Notes: a model not told the origin generated them from the sequence alone. DNA of 8,276 nt from Promethearchaeota archaeon CR_4 (GCA_001940655.1 MBAA01000226.1:7227-15502), one strand, 5' to 3'. Counted from the stretch's first letter, positions 1 to 6,474 are shown. Numbers and translations: made by a program.

Positions 1-369
1 GGATCTGTCGAACTTGAATTATTCGTAATTGTCGCCGCCCTAGCGATGGGGGCGGGTTTGTTCTTTCTCGGCCGAAGAATTTTGCGTCGGGTTGGTACAT
101 CCCTCGTAGAATTGCAACCCACGAGCGCATTCGCCTTACAACTCTTTGTCGCGATTATCCTTACCGTTTGTACGATCTTGGGTCTCCCCATTTCGGGCAC
201 CTTCATCCTTGTTTTTGCTATGCTCGGTATCAGACGCGCGCAGAAAATGGGGATGGAGCATCAACAGCGTCGTTCCTTGTACCGCATGATTCTCGGTTGG
301 GGTATCACATTTCCCCTTGGGGCGGCACTGTCTGCGGGAATATACACCGTTTTTGGTCTCCTTTTTTAA
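1..369 (+). CDS. PiT-family phosphate permease, C-terminal fragment
   Basis: Membrane transporter of the inorganic phosphate transporter (PiT/PHO4) family, which imports phosphate or metal-phosphate with a cation. The gene enters the window already open: the frame reads from base 1 without a stop, so 122 codons of the C-terminal end are visible. Three hydrophobic segments can be seen, around codons 5-20, 43-70 and 97-120. The conserved second half of the PiT repeat is recognisable: a LGRRILRRVG stretch, then a T-x-L-x-P-x-x-A-F segment, then GLPIS, followed by a charged loop and a final W-x-x-T-x-P membrane helix. The usual PVSTTH signature reads PISGTF here, so the conserved Thr-His pair is changed. 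An internal ATG at 46 is not the start, because homology continues upstream of it. The stop codon sits in a T-run that can serve as the terminator. Family assignment is confident; the substrate is not known. Confidence 0.85.
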   Translation, partial: GSVELELFVIVAALAMGAGLFFLGRRILRRVGTSLVELQPTSAFALQLFVAIILTVCTILGLPISGTFILVFAMLGIRRAQKMGMEHQQRRSLYRMILGWGITFPLGAALSAGIYTVFGLLF

Positions 370-374
370 AAAAA
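362..374. terminator. Bidirectional T6/A7 terminator between convergent genes
   Basis: Six T (362-367) are followed directly by seven A (368-374), so each strand ends in a U-rich run. Archaeal RNA polymerase can terminate on such runs without a hairpin. The TAA stop of the permease (367-369) lies inside the element, and the MFS gene ends about 70 bases away on the other strand. Function is inferred from position and composition. Confidence 0.5.
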
Positions 375-443
375 TACAATAGCGTGTCCAAACACCCCTA
401 TGCTTCCTTTTCAAATTTAATGGAGAAGATTTATGAAATCGCA

Positions 444-1910
444 TTAAATGCATTTGAGATTTCGTGATTTTGTATCAAGCTCGTTGGCACGTGTTTCTAA
501 GATATCCTGAATTGTTTTTCGATCTTTCTTCACCCAACGGGCCGCTAGTAACCAGAAGACAGGTCCAGGAATACCTAGGGACATGGTAATGATGGCTGCA
601 ATTTGATAACTTGCACCCCAAAACTCAAGGGCGATCCCTGCGATCAACGGGCCTATTCCTTTCCCAACAGTCTCGAGAAACTGATTCCACGCAGAGATTG
701 TGGCCTGCGCCTCGGGGAGGTTGATTGCTTGGATGAAGGGTTGCTGGTTGATCTGGTAAATCCCTAGCATTGACCGCGTCAGGAAGAGGAAGCCGCAAAA
801 TAGCAAAATAATGGGTTGAGTGATGAGGATGCTAACGAGATCTCCTTCCCCCGGTGTGAGTGTAGGGAGTGGGATGAAGAAAATAGCGATCATCGTGAGG
901 TACAATCCGATGATGGCAACCGCGATTATGTTAGCTCTGGCGGCGATATTTCGTTTTGCGAGGCGGTCGGAAAGCTTCGCAAACACAATGGTCCCAAAAA
1001 TAACGCCCGGCATCCCAAAAAAGATGGTGAGGGTACTGGACGCAACGGGTGAAATGTTGTAAGGAGGATTCTGAATGTAAGGATAGAGGAGATAAATCGA
1101 GATGGAAAGAATCAGGTTTGTGAAGATGCCTTCAATGAAAACCGCCATATTTGTCCGGTTCAAGAGCGTTTTTTTGACAATCTCTTTCGTAAGCTTGAAA
1201 TTATATTGAACCGTAGGCGATGCTAGCACTGTCGCGAGTTCTGCCTGCATCGCTCCTCGTTTTGGTTCGTGGATGGTCACCATTAGAATCGCCGCACTCA
1301 GGAATAAAATGCCCCCGGTCAACCAGAAATATTCCCTCCATAATCCTACCTGCAATAACCAAGAACTCGCTACCATCCCCACGATCCGTGATCCTTGGGA
1401 GAAGACCTCTAAGACGCCAAAGAACCGCGACCGTTTATCCGATTCCACAACGTCATTCGAAAACGAGAGTATGACGGGTAACGCCCCACCAAAACCGAAT
1501 CCAAAGACAACCCAGAAAAATATATAATACCCGAATGCAAATGAACTCAATCCTGGCCCATACGGGGCAAATCCATTGAAGAATCGGCCGCACCCCATTA
1601 TTACGTATGTGAGTATGAAGATTTTACGCCTCGAATATCGATCAGCGAGGTACCCGATGAAGATTCCTGCCACTGCCGTGGCCCAAGTCATCAGACTAAC
1701 TAGTAATCCTATTTCAAAAGCGTGAAATGGTTCCCCGGGCCAGATGACATTGGAGAATGCCACCACGTTGAGGAACACGCCCGCCATTGACACGCCTGCG
1801 ATACCATATGTAGCGTACACCCCCCAAAAATGGCGAATAAATACGCGCGATTTAGCAGACTCGAGGGTATTGGTTGTAGGCAACGTGGTTTTTTTAGATC
1901 TTTCTCCCAT
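444..1910 (-). CDS. MFS transporter (12 TM)
   Basis: Major facilitator superfamily permease of 488 residues, a normal length, acting in the cytoplasmic membrane. The N-terminus (1-25) is hydrophilic and basic, followed by about twelve hydrophobic segments split by a central loop (about 214-250). Loop 2-3 holds the MFS motif A as GYLADRYSRRK (86-96), and a second copy, AKLSDRLAKRN (311-321), lies at the matching place in the C-terminal half, showing the two-fold repeat. The C-terminus is a charged tail of about 30 residues (RANELDTKSRN near the end). The ATG at 1908-1910 is the first start that keeps the complete first helix; no ribosome-binding site precedes it, and I see no strong TATA box. 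The gene stands alone, convergent with the permease and divergent from the dsrE-tusA operon. The substrate cannot be told from sequence; drug/metabolite efflux or sugar/organic acid uptake are all possible. Confidence 0.88.
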   Translation of the reverse strand: MGERSKKTTLPTTNTLESAKSRVFIRHFWGVYATYGIAGVSMAGVFLNVVAFSNVIWPGEPFHAFEIGLLVSLMTWATAVAGIFIGYLADRYSRRKIFILTYVIMGCGRFFNGFAPYGPGLSSFAFGYYIFFWVVFGFGFGGALPVILSFSNDVVESDKRSRFFGVLEVFSQGSRIVGMVASSWLLQVGLWREYFWLTGGILFLSAAILMVTIHEPKRGAMQAELATVLASPTVQYNFKLTKEIVKKTLLNRTNMAVFIEGIFTNLILSISIYLLYPYIQNPPYNISPVASSTLTIFFGMPGVIFGTIVFAKLSDRLAKRNIAARANIIAVAIIGLYLTMIAIFFIPLPTLTPGEGDLVSILITQPIILLFCGFLFLTRSMLGIYQINQQPFIQAINLPEAQATISAWNQFLETVGKGIGPLIAGIALEFWGASYQIAAIITMSLGIPGPVFWLLAARWVKKDRKTIQDILETRANELDTKSRNLKCI

Positions 1911-2026
1911 CTCTTAGCGCGCACCGCAGAAGAAGATTATGAAAAGGAATCTATCTTACTACTTCAAGATTGCTCCCGACAGCTTGGGAAAATTCGTAGT
2001 GCTAATCATATTTGTATCGGTAAAAG

Positions 2027-2053
2027 ATAATGTTCCCATTTAATGTTCGGGAA
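2027..2053. repeat. Tandem octamer and inverted repeat in the intergenic region
   Basis: TAATGTTC occurs twice, 13 bases apart (about 2028 and 2041). Overlapping these, TTCCC (2033-2037) and GGGAA (2049-2053) form an inverted repeat with an 11-base spacer. It lies between divergent genes, so a binding site for a regulator is possible. The arms are short and chance is a real alternative. Confidence 0.3.
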
Positions 2054-2062
2054 AATAGTCAG

Positions 2063-2106
2063 AACTTGTTATTGAGAAATCTCCTTCAACTTGTTATTGA
2101 GAAATC
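2063..2106. repeat. 19-bp perfect direct repeat, period 25, possible operator
   Basis: The 19-mer AACTTGTTATTGAGAAATC occurs twice, at 2063-2081 and 2088-2106, with a 6-base spacer. The 25-base period is about two and a half helical turns. It sits just upstream of the probable promoter of the dsrE-tusA operon, as expected for an activator or a repressor acting on that operon. The repeat is seen directly; the role is inferred. Confidence 0.75.
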
Positions 2107-2127
2107 ACGCAATTAGCAAACGATAAG

Positions 2128-2135
2128 ATTTATTA
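2128..2135 (+). promoter_or_regulatory. Possible TATA box of the dsrE-tusA operon
   Basis: ATTTATTA is preceded by an A-rich stretch (CAAACGATAAG) that could act as a BRE. It would place a transcript start near 2157-2162, about 28 bases before the ATG at 2188. The whole stretch 2125-2187 is AT-rich, so another box nearer the gene (about 2150-2160, giving a nearly leaderless mRNA) cannot be excluded. Confidence 0.35.
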
Positions 2136-2187
2136 GAAATCATTATCAAAATTATCATAAAACATAATAATTAAAAAATGAATTTTT

Positions 2188-2535
2188 ATGGTAACCATCA
2201 CGATTTTCGTGGGGCAAGGCCCGTATACCGCCGAGCGCCCCTTTACTGCTTTGCGTTTTGCCTACACTGCTCTTTTGGATAACAACCTCGTTAAGATGTT
2301 CTTCGTGGAGGACGGCATTTGGTGTCTGAAAAAGGGTCAAGATCCTGCGAACATTTACAAGATCGAGGAATGGGTACAGAAATGTATCGATGAAGGGGCA
2401 GAAATCACTGCTTGTGGAGTCTGCATGAAGGGGCGGGGGATGGCAGACACAGAATTGATGGCTGGCGTGAAAAAAGGTACTATGGAAATGGCTGTGGAAA
2501 TGGTCAAAGCCGGGGACAAGCAACTTTTCTTCTAA
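2188..2535 (+). CDS. DsrE/DsrF-like sulfur carrier protein
   Basis: Small cytoplasmic protein (115 residues) of the DsrE/DsrF/TusD-like fold, whose members carry sulfur as a cysteine persulfide. It starts with a beta strand (VTITIFVGQGP) and the alpha/beta pattern of the family follows. The family's reactive cysteine region is clear as ACGVCMKGRGM (75-85), giving C76 and C79 in a C-x-x-C arrangement; C46 and C66 are also present. Length is typical. The ATG at 2188 is chosen because the ATG at 2178 is in another frame and no earlier in-frame start gives family sequence; there is no clear Shine-Dalgarno site. A tusA-like gene starts 25 bases after the stop on the same strand, so the two are probably co-transcribed and act as donor and acceptor in one relay. 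No dsrAB, hdr or tRNA-thiolation gene is in view, so the final acceptor is unknown. Confidence 0.88.
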   Translation: MVTITIFVGQGPYTAERPFTALRFAYTALLDNNLVKMFFVEDGIWCLKKGQDPANIYKIEEWVQKCIDEGAEITACGVCMKGRGMADTELMAGVKKGTMEMAVEMVKAGDKQLFF

Positions 2536-2545
2536 AAAAACATAT

Positions 2546-2550
2546 AGGAG
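2546..2550 (+). promoter_or_regulatory. Shine-Dalgarno site that fixes the TTG start of tusA
   Basis: AGGAG lies 10 bases before TTG at 2561. It matches the 16S anti-Shine-Dalgarno tail and supports the TTG as the real start. No ATG is available before the CPxP motif that would keep the first strand. Confidence 0.6.
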
Positions 2551-2560
2551 TCTATACAAA

Positions 2561-2791
2561 TTGCCAAATCCGGACATTCGATTAGACACAACGGGCCAAG
2601 TGTGCCCCATGCCCGCTGCAGAGACCCGGAAACAGATACGGAAGATGGAACCAGGGCAAGTCCTTGAAGTAACCGGAGACTTTGAATGCGCTGCGGAGAA
2701 CATCAAGCTTATGGCCGAAAAAAACGGTGGGCAAGTCATTGGCGTGGAAATGGGGAAAAATTACTTCAAAGTTATCGTGAAAAAAGTCTGA
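2561..2791 (+). CDS. tusA: TusA/SirA-like sulfurtransferase
   Basis: Small cytoplasmic sulfur-transfer protein (76 residues) of the TusA/SirA/YeeD family, typical in length. Its conserved cysteine accepts a persulfide sulfur and passes it on. The signature is plain: a short strand (IRLDTTGQ), then the C-P-x-P motif as CPMP (15-18) opening the first helix, then a strand (VLEVTGD), a second helix and a final strand (YFKVIVKK). C15 is the expected catalytic cysteine. A second cysteine, C43, stands in the FECAAENIK segment, where many homologues have Pro or Ala. Translation starts at TTG, guided by AGGAG. The gene follows the DsrE-like gene by 25 bases; in archaea and bacteria TusA-DsrE pairs exchange sulfur with each other and feed thiolation, molybdenum cofactor or Hdr-type sulfur oxidation. 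Which of these applies cannot be decided from this window. Confidence 0.9.
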   Translation: MPNPDIRLDTTGQVCPMPAAETRKQIRKMEPGQVLEVTGDFECAAENIKLMAEKNGGQVIGVEMGKNYFKVIVKKV

Positions 2792-2831
2792 AGAGCACCT
2801 TCAAATGTTCTAACAATCCTCCCGCCTGAAA

Positions 2832-2869
2832 CTCCCTATTTTTGGAGAGAACAACGTTGAGGACTTTTT
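2832..2869 (+). terminator. Possible terminator after tusA
   Basis: A T5 run at 2839-2843, flanked by CTCC (2832-2835) and GGAG (2844-2847), and a second T5 at 2865-2869 follow the tusA stop within 80 bases. Either T-run could end the dsrE-tusA transcript. The signal is weak. Confidence 0.3.
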
Positions 2870-2883
2870 ACCTGCCAAAAGTG

Positions 2884-2917
2884 CTTATACCCGACAAATC
2901 ATATTATTTCCGGTGAT
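2884..2917 (+). promoter_or_regulatory. Promoter and Shine-Dalgarno site of the AbrB-PIN operon
   Basis: CTTATAC (2884-2890), preceded by an A-rich BRE-like stretch (CCAAAAGTG), is a candidate TATA box. It lies 31-37 bases before the ATG at 2921, so the leader would be very short. GGTGAT (2912-2917) matches the anti-Shine-Dalgarno sequence exactly but ends only 3 bases before the ATG. AbrB-type antitoxins usually repress their own promoter, so this segment is also the likely operator. Confidence 0.4.
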
Positions 2918-2920
2918 GCC

Positions 2921-3175
2921 ATGACATACGAAGAATTTGGAAAAGTCGGGTCTAAAGGAGAATTATATCCCTCTGCCAATTTACGCAAGCTATTAAATCT
3001 CCAGCCCAATGCACGGATTAAGTATCGAATCTCGCCCAAAGGGTATTTAATCGTTGAGCCAGTTTACTCGATCGAAGATCTGTTGAAAATGCCCCCAATT
3101 GCGGAGGTAACGGTTGAAGAGATCGAATCACTTTCTGAAAAAATGCAGGAACAAGGTAGTTCTGATGATAGCTAG
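2921..3175 (+). CDS. vapB: AbrB/SpoVT-type antitoxin (VapB-like)
   Basis: Short protein (84 residues) with an N-terminal AbrB-type swapped-hairpin DNA-binding domain (about 6-48). The pattern is GKVGSKGELYPS, then LRKLLNLQP, then a strand pair ending YLIVEPV, which matches the usual G-x-(I/L)-x-(I/L)-P-x-x-(L/I)-R-x-x-L-x-(L/I) layout. Residues 50-77 form a charged, probably helical tail (IEDLLKMPP, then VEEIESLSEKMQE) that in such antitoxins binds and blocks the toxin. The stop lies 11 nt inside the following PIN gene, so the two are translationally coupled. The gene probably acts both as antidote and as autorepressor of the pair. The tail is rich in Ser and Asp at its end (GSSDDS), which is unremarkable. 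Family assignment is confident; a toxin-antitoxin role is inferred from the partner. Confidence 0.85.
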   Translation: MTYEEFGKVGSKGELYPSANLRKLLNLQPNARIKYRISPKGYLIVEPVYSIEDLLKMPPIAEVTVEEIESLSEKMQEQGSSDDS

Positions 3176-3659
3176 GTGTTTCATCGACACGACATATTTG
3201 ATGCCGTTATTTGGACTAAACCCTTCCATTCAACATCTAAACGACCAGCTTCTCCAGATTCTCCGTTTGGATCGTTTTACGTTTTTGTATTCTGCAGTTT
3301 CTCTAATAGAAATAAAATGGCAAGTAATGCATTTGGGAAAACACGGCCACGCAATAGACCAATTAGAGCGTCAATTCTCCCTGGCGCTTTCGTCTCTAAA
3401 AATTGACCCTCGTCATGAATGTGTTGATTTTCTGAATGCAGATATTAATGATTTATCATATGAATTGCGCAAATTGGGACACAATGATTATTTTGACACA
3501 ATCATTGCGAGTTCCGCTCTCTGGGAAGCGGAGATATTTATTACGGAAGATGCTCCCTTGAAGAAAGTATGTCAAAAATATATTGAAAGTAACCAATCTT
3601 CTGAGATCAAAAAAATTGAAATTTTAGACTGGAACGCATTTCACGTTAAATATTCCTAA
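3165..3659 (+). CDS. vapC: PIN-domain ribonuclease toxin (VapC-like)
   Basis: PIN-domain protein of 164 residues, probably a metal-dependent RNase acting as the toxin of the AbrB-PIN pair. The acidic active-site set is visible: D8 in CFIDTTYLM, E49 in SLIEIKW, D111 in NDYFDTIIASSAL and D129 in FITEDAPL. The first strand (ARCFID) must start the domain, so I choose ATG 3165, preceded by AAGGTAG about 8 bases upstream, rather than the in-frame ATG at 3114, which adds 17 basic residues and lies deep inside the antitoxin gene. It overlaps the antitoxin by 11 nt. The protein is somewhat longer than many VapC toxins (about 130-145 residues); the extra length is in the helical middle (about 52-105) and a C-terminal stretch (140-164). 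The catalytic residues look intact, so it is probably active. The RNA target is unknown. Confidence 0.82.
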   Translation: MIARCFIDTTYLMPLFGLNPSIQHLNDQLLQILRLDRFTFLYSAVSLIEIKWQVMHLGKHGHAIDQLERQFSLALSSLKIDPRHECVDFLNADINDLSYELRKLGHNDYFDTIIASSALWEAEIFITEDAPLKKVCQKYIESNQSSEIKKIEILDWNAFHVKYS

Positions 3660-3694
3660 AGCGCCGGATGTCGAAGGGATTCTCACTTGGATGA

Positions 3695-3847
3695 ACCGAG
3701 AACCTTGTCCATCACGCAGATTTGCTTGATTTAAAAGTCTTAGCGATCCAATATCACTATCCCGCTATGTCTTTGCTCCAGATTTGGGATTATTTGAATT
3801 GCGTGAAGCGGGCTCAGCCTTCCTCGATTCATCATCAATCAGAGTGA
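3695..3847 (+). other. Intergenic stretch with possible gene remnant
   Basis: Between the PIN gene and the 3' end of the phosphoesterase (3660-3890) I find no intact gene, promoter or clear terminator. One frame stays open for 50 codons with protein-like composition (LDLKVLAIQYHYPAMSLLQ, then WDYLNCVKRAQ) but has no good start and is stopped on both sides. It may be the tail of a decayed gene; I do not recognise the family, and chance is quite possible. Confidence 0.2.
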
Positions 3848-3890
3848 GATAGGGGTGCATCACAGCCCAATTACTAATAAAGAAGGTTCC

Positions 3891-6086
3891 TTAATAAGAG
3901 AGACCGACCTTGTTCGAAGTCTCTTCGTCCCCAATCACTCGCCATTCCCCTGCCCGTTGAACCACCGAGATCACGCGAACATTAAGTCGTATCCCCAACA
4001 ACCCGGAGAAGGGTCCTGCACCGTATCGACAAGTGCCGCGAAACGACCATTGAAAGTGTTGTACGTTTGAGATGATAAAAAAACGGTGGTAAATTTTCTT
4101 GGAAGCTGCGATCAAGGGTGATTGCATTATTTTCCCTCGAGTGAATCTATTTTTCACTTGGAGGTGGGGGTCTACCTCATATCCGCGAATCCCGTGACCG
4201 TGGAAGCGGATTTCCACGTCAAAGAAGATCAACGCTCGAGAAATGCCCTCACAATTTGATATTTCGACTTCAATCTTCCCCGTGAAATCCTGCCAGTTAT
4301 TCCCAATGGTGCTGCGCCAGGGGACGGTGAGGGTCACGTTCCGATGTCGCGACAGGAAGATGTACGGTTGTTGGTGGCGGTGAACTTGACCAAAATTGGT
4401 TAGCTGCCCATCCTTGACTTGAAACTGGCGGTATCCTGGCACTCGCCCTTCTCGTACATGAGAATTGATGGGCCCTAGAGCACAAGAGGTCACAAATAAG
4501 GGGCGATTTTTCTGCCAGAACTCTCGCACGCGGGCGCTATCCCCGCCCAATTCCATTAATTGGCGGCTAAAGTAATCACAATAGACACGATACCGGTCTT
4601 CCTCACGTTCTGTGGAATAAGTATTTGAAATTTCAACACGGTACTCGGCCGGACGATGCACGTGGCCCGAAAGCACCAAGTCAAGTGGGTGGGATTCCCC
4701 CTCGCCAAGCGCAGTCAAGACAAACTTTGATCGATTGCTACTGATCGTTCCCACGTCCAACCGGTATTCGGATATCCAAGGAGTGGCACCCCGTCCCAAC
4801 CGCGTGGATCCGAGCATATCGTGAATGTCATATTCCCGACTGAAGTTTAGGGGGGGAGTGTGAAATATGGCAATCACCTTGTCTTCTGAACGCACGTGTT
4901 GCAGTATATATTGTTTCAACCACGTGATTTGGATAGGTAACAATCCCGTGGTATCAGGTTCACCTCCGATGAGATCCACCAGAGAATTTTCACCCAGAAA
5001 TGCATCCGGCCCAGAATTATAGAAAAGGAAGTGAAATTTGCCTAGATGCTTGAAAAAATCTAACTTGGGGTTGAGATATCGATAATAATCGATTAAAGCC
5101 TTGGAACTTGACGCGAGTGGATTGAGAACGCCGGGTTGTTTGAAGAATATGGCCTCATTGCGAGTCAGACCGAACGACTTATATTCTGCCGCAAAATCTA
5201 AGGACGTCATACCCATAAGTTTGTAGTGGTTCATGCGAAAATCGTGGTTCCCCGGAACCATAAAACACGGGACGAGAAGGGGGGAAGACTGAAATCGTCC
5301 AATTAAAAAATCGTGGAAGAGCTGAAAATTGGAACGTTCGGCTCCGAGGGATGAGGAATAGGGTGAGATACGCACGAAATCAATCAGGTCGCCGGTCATT
5401 AAAACGAAATCCAACTTTCCTTGACTCGCGAGAATATTCGCTTGGGTGATGAACTGCCGCAAAGCGGAATTAAAATTATTCGCACGGTTCCGGTATTCAA
5501 GGAACTCCAGTACGCCTCGCAATTTTGGATTTGTGAAGATCTCTGGATCCATCGCTTCAAAATAGGATTGAATGGGTTGGTCGAGATCCACGTGCAGGAA
5601 TTTCTTAGTTGCGATGGTGTCAAAGATGGCATCATTCCGCTTGGCGATGTGGAGGTCTGTTGCTTGAATGAAGGTGAAATTCTCCCAGTTTTGGTTCGTC
5701 ACGCAAAGGGCGTGATAAACCGTGTGTGGATTGCGCATTGGATTGATGTATGTGATATTAAATAGTTCAAACTTGCGCGGCGGGGCTATCTTGACAGGAG
5801 GGATCGCAACGCGAACCTTAAAAAAGCGATCCCGAAACCCGTACACATTGTGTTGGGCTAAATTTCGCAGGTAAGAATATTTGGAAATCTTGTGAGGGAA
5901 GATTTCCAGCACCTTTGCGGAATATTTTTGATGGGTGCGGGCATTCTCCAAGACAATATGGTTCCGGACTAATCGCTCGACCGTTTTTTGCTTGTGTGTC
6001 CGGTTGTAGGCTAATGTCATTTCGAAATAGGTATCTGTGCCCAACGAGATGACTGCAGGATTGCCCAGATTAGGCCCCACAATCAT
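3891..6086 (-). CDS. Large calcineurin-like metallophosphoesterase
   Basis: Cytoplasmic-looking protein of 731 residues with a complete calcineurin-like phosphoesterase core in the middle. The five motifs are D144-x-H146 (ATDLHI), G-D233 (LMTGDLID), G-N280-H281-D (VPGNHDF), H409 (IFHTPP) and G-H475-x-H477 (LSGHVHRP), so a two-metal phosphomonoesterase or phosphodiesterase should be active. Before it lies a beta-rich domain (1 to about 125) opening MIVGPNLGNPAV; after about 570 lies another beta-rich region. This N-domain/phosphoesterase/C-domain build resembles archaeal and TMEM62-like phosphoesterases, but no signal peptide or membrane helix is seen. I prefer the ATG at 6084-6086, because the domain starts there and a strong TATA box lies upstream at 6144-6156. 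A TTG at 6195-6197 would add 37 residues and has GAGGT 10 bases before it, so it is a serious alternative; it would put the TATA box inside the gene. Substrate unknown. Confidence 0.85.
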   Translation of the reverse strand: MIVGPNLGNPAVISLGTDTYFEMTLAYNRTHKQKTVERLVRNHIVLENARTHQKYSAKVLEIFPHKISKYSYLRNLAQHNVYGFRDRFFKVRVAIPPVKIAPPRKFELFNITYINPMRNPHTVYHALCVTNQNWENFTFIQATDLHIAKRNDAIFDTIATKKFLHVDLDQPIQSYFEAMDPEIFTNPKLRGVLEFLEYRNRANNFNSALRQFITQANILASQGKLDFVLMTGDLIDFVRISPYSSSLGAERSNFQLFHDFLIGRFQSSPLLVPCFMVPGNHDFRMNHYKLMGMTSLDFAAEYKSFGLTRNEAIFFKQPGVLNPLASSSKALIDYYRYLNPKLDFFKHLGKFHFLFYNSGPDAFLGENSLVDLIGGEPDTTGLLPIQITWLKQYILQHVRSEDKVIAIFHTPPLNFSREYDIHDMLGSTRLGRGATPWISEYRLDVGTISSNRSKFVLTALGEGESHPLDLVLSGHVHRPAEYRVEISNTYSTEREEDRYRVYCDYFSRQLMELGGDSARVREFWQKNRPLFVTSCALGPINSHVREGRVPGYRQFQVKDGQLTNFGQVHRHQQPYIFLSRHRNVTLTVPWRSTIGNNWQDFTGKIEVEISNCEGISRALIFFDVEIRFHGHGIRGYEVDPHLQVKNRFTRGKIMQSPLIAASKKIYHRFFIISNVQHFQWSFRGTCRYGAGPFSGLLGIRLNVRVISVVQRAGEWRVIGDEETSNKVGLSY

Positions 6087-6143
6087 TGGATAACGCGTGG
6101 CGAGGAAAATAATGTCAGATCGGTGGAGGTTTCTAAAAAAACG

Positions 6144-6156
6144 TTTATAAATATAT
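6144..6156 (-). promoter_or_regulatory. TATA box for the phosphoesterase
   Basis: On the minus strand the sequence reads ATATATTTATAAA (6156 down to 6144), close to the archaeal consensus. A start about 25 bases downstream (near 6120) leaves a leader of about 35 nt before the ATG at 6086. This argues against the TTG at 6197, since the box would then lie in coding sequence. It is symmetrical enough to work on the plus strand, but no gene follows there. Confidence 0.5.
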
Positions 6157-6278
6157 TCAACCCAGACCAGTACCCGGTGGGAACGTGCTTGAAACAATGC
6201 AACGACAACCTCGGCAATTTGAATTATCTTATTCCTGACCGTCCAATTAAACTTCCGCTCTCTGACTTAATAAGGCTT

Positions 6279-6474
6279 AAAAAAGGTTTAAACAATACAA
6301 GCCAACTGCCGGTCTCAAACGATCGCCGGCAGAACGAAGAACTTTACTCCCCGCTGGATTTCGGGGTACCACCAGAAGTTACCTACCTGCTCAAACTCAC
6401 ACATTTTGGGGCGCCTATTCCCTGTCGCGTCACGACACGCGTTCGCGCCTTCCATTCGCCAGCATTATATAAAA
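6279..6474 (-). ncRNA. Candidate structured small RNA or long leader
   Basis: This stretch between the phosphoesterase and the broken regulator has no convincing protein. Read on the minus strand it has a TATA-like box TTTTATATAATG (6474-6463), which would start RNA near 6443. Three perfect hairpins follow: CGCGT/ACGCG (arms 6437-6441 and 6426-6430), CCCCG/CGGGG (6362-6366 and 6349-6353) and a 7-bp stem CTGCCGG/CCGGCAG (6326-6332 and 6306-6312). A T6 run at 6284-6279 closes it. GGCGC (6449-6445) can pair with GCGCC near 6410-6415 around the first hairpin. The predicted RNA is about 165 nt. It does not match 5S rRNA, SRP RNA, RNase P RNA or a tRNA by the motifs I can check. It may instead be a 5' leader with a terminator ahead of the phosphoesterase, or chance. 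Confidence 0.3.

Noticed and set aside
816..1062. Two overlapping plus-strand frames of about 80 codons inside the MFS gene
   Set aside because: They are opposite-strand shadows of a gene with clear membrane helices and MFS motifs.
2155..2739. Minus-strand frame of 194 codons
   Set aside because: It lies antisense to the clear DsrE-like and TusA-like genes and has no recognisable domain.
3114..3164. Earlier ATG start for the PIN protein
   Set aside because: It adds 17 basic residues before the first PIN strand and lies inside the antitoxin gene; ATG 3165 has a ribosome-binding-like AAGGTAG and the right domain start.
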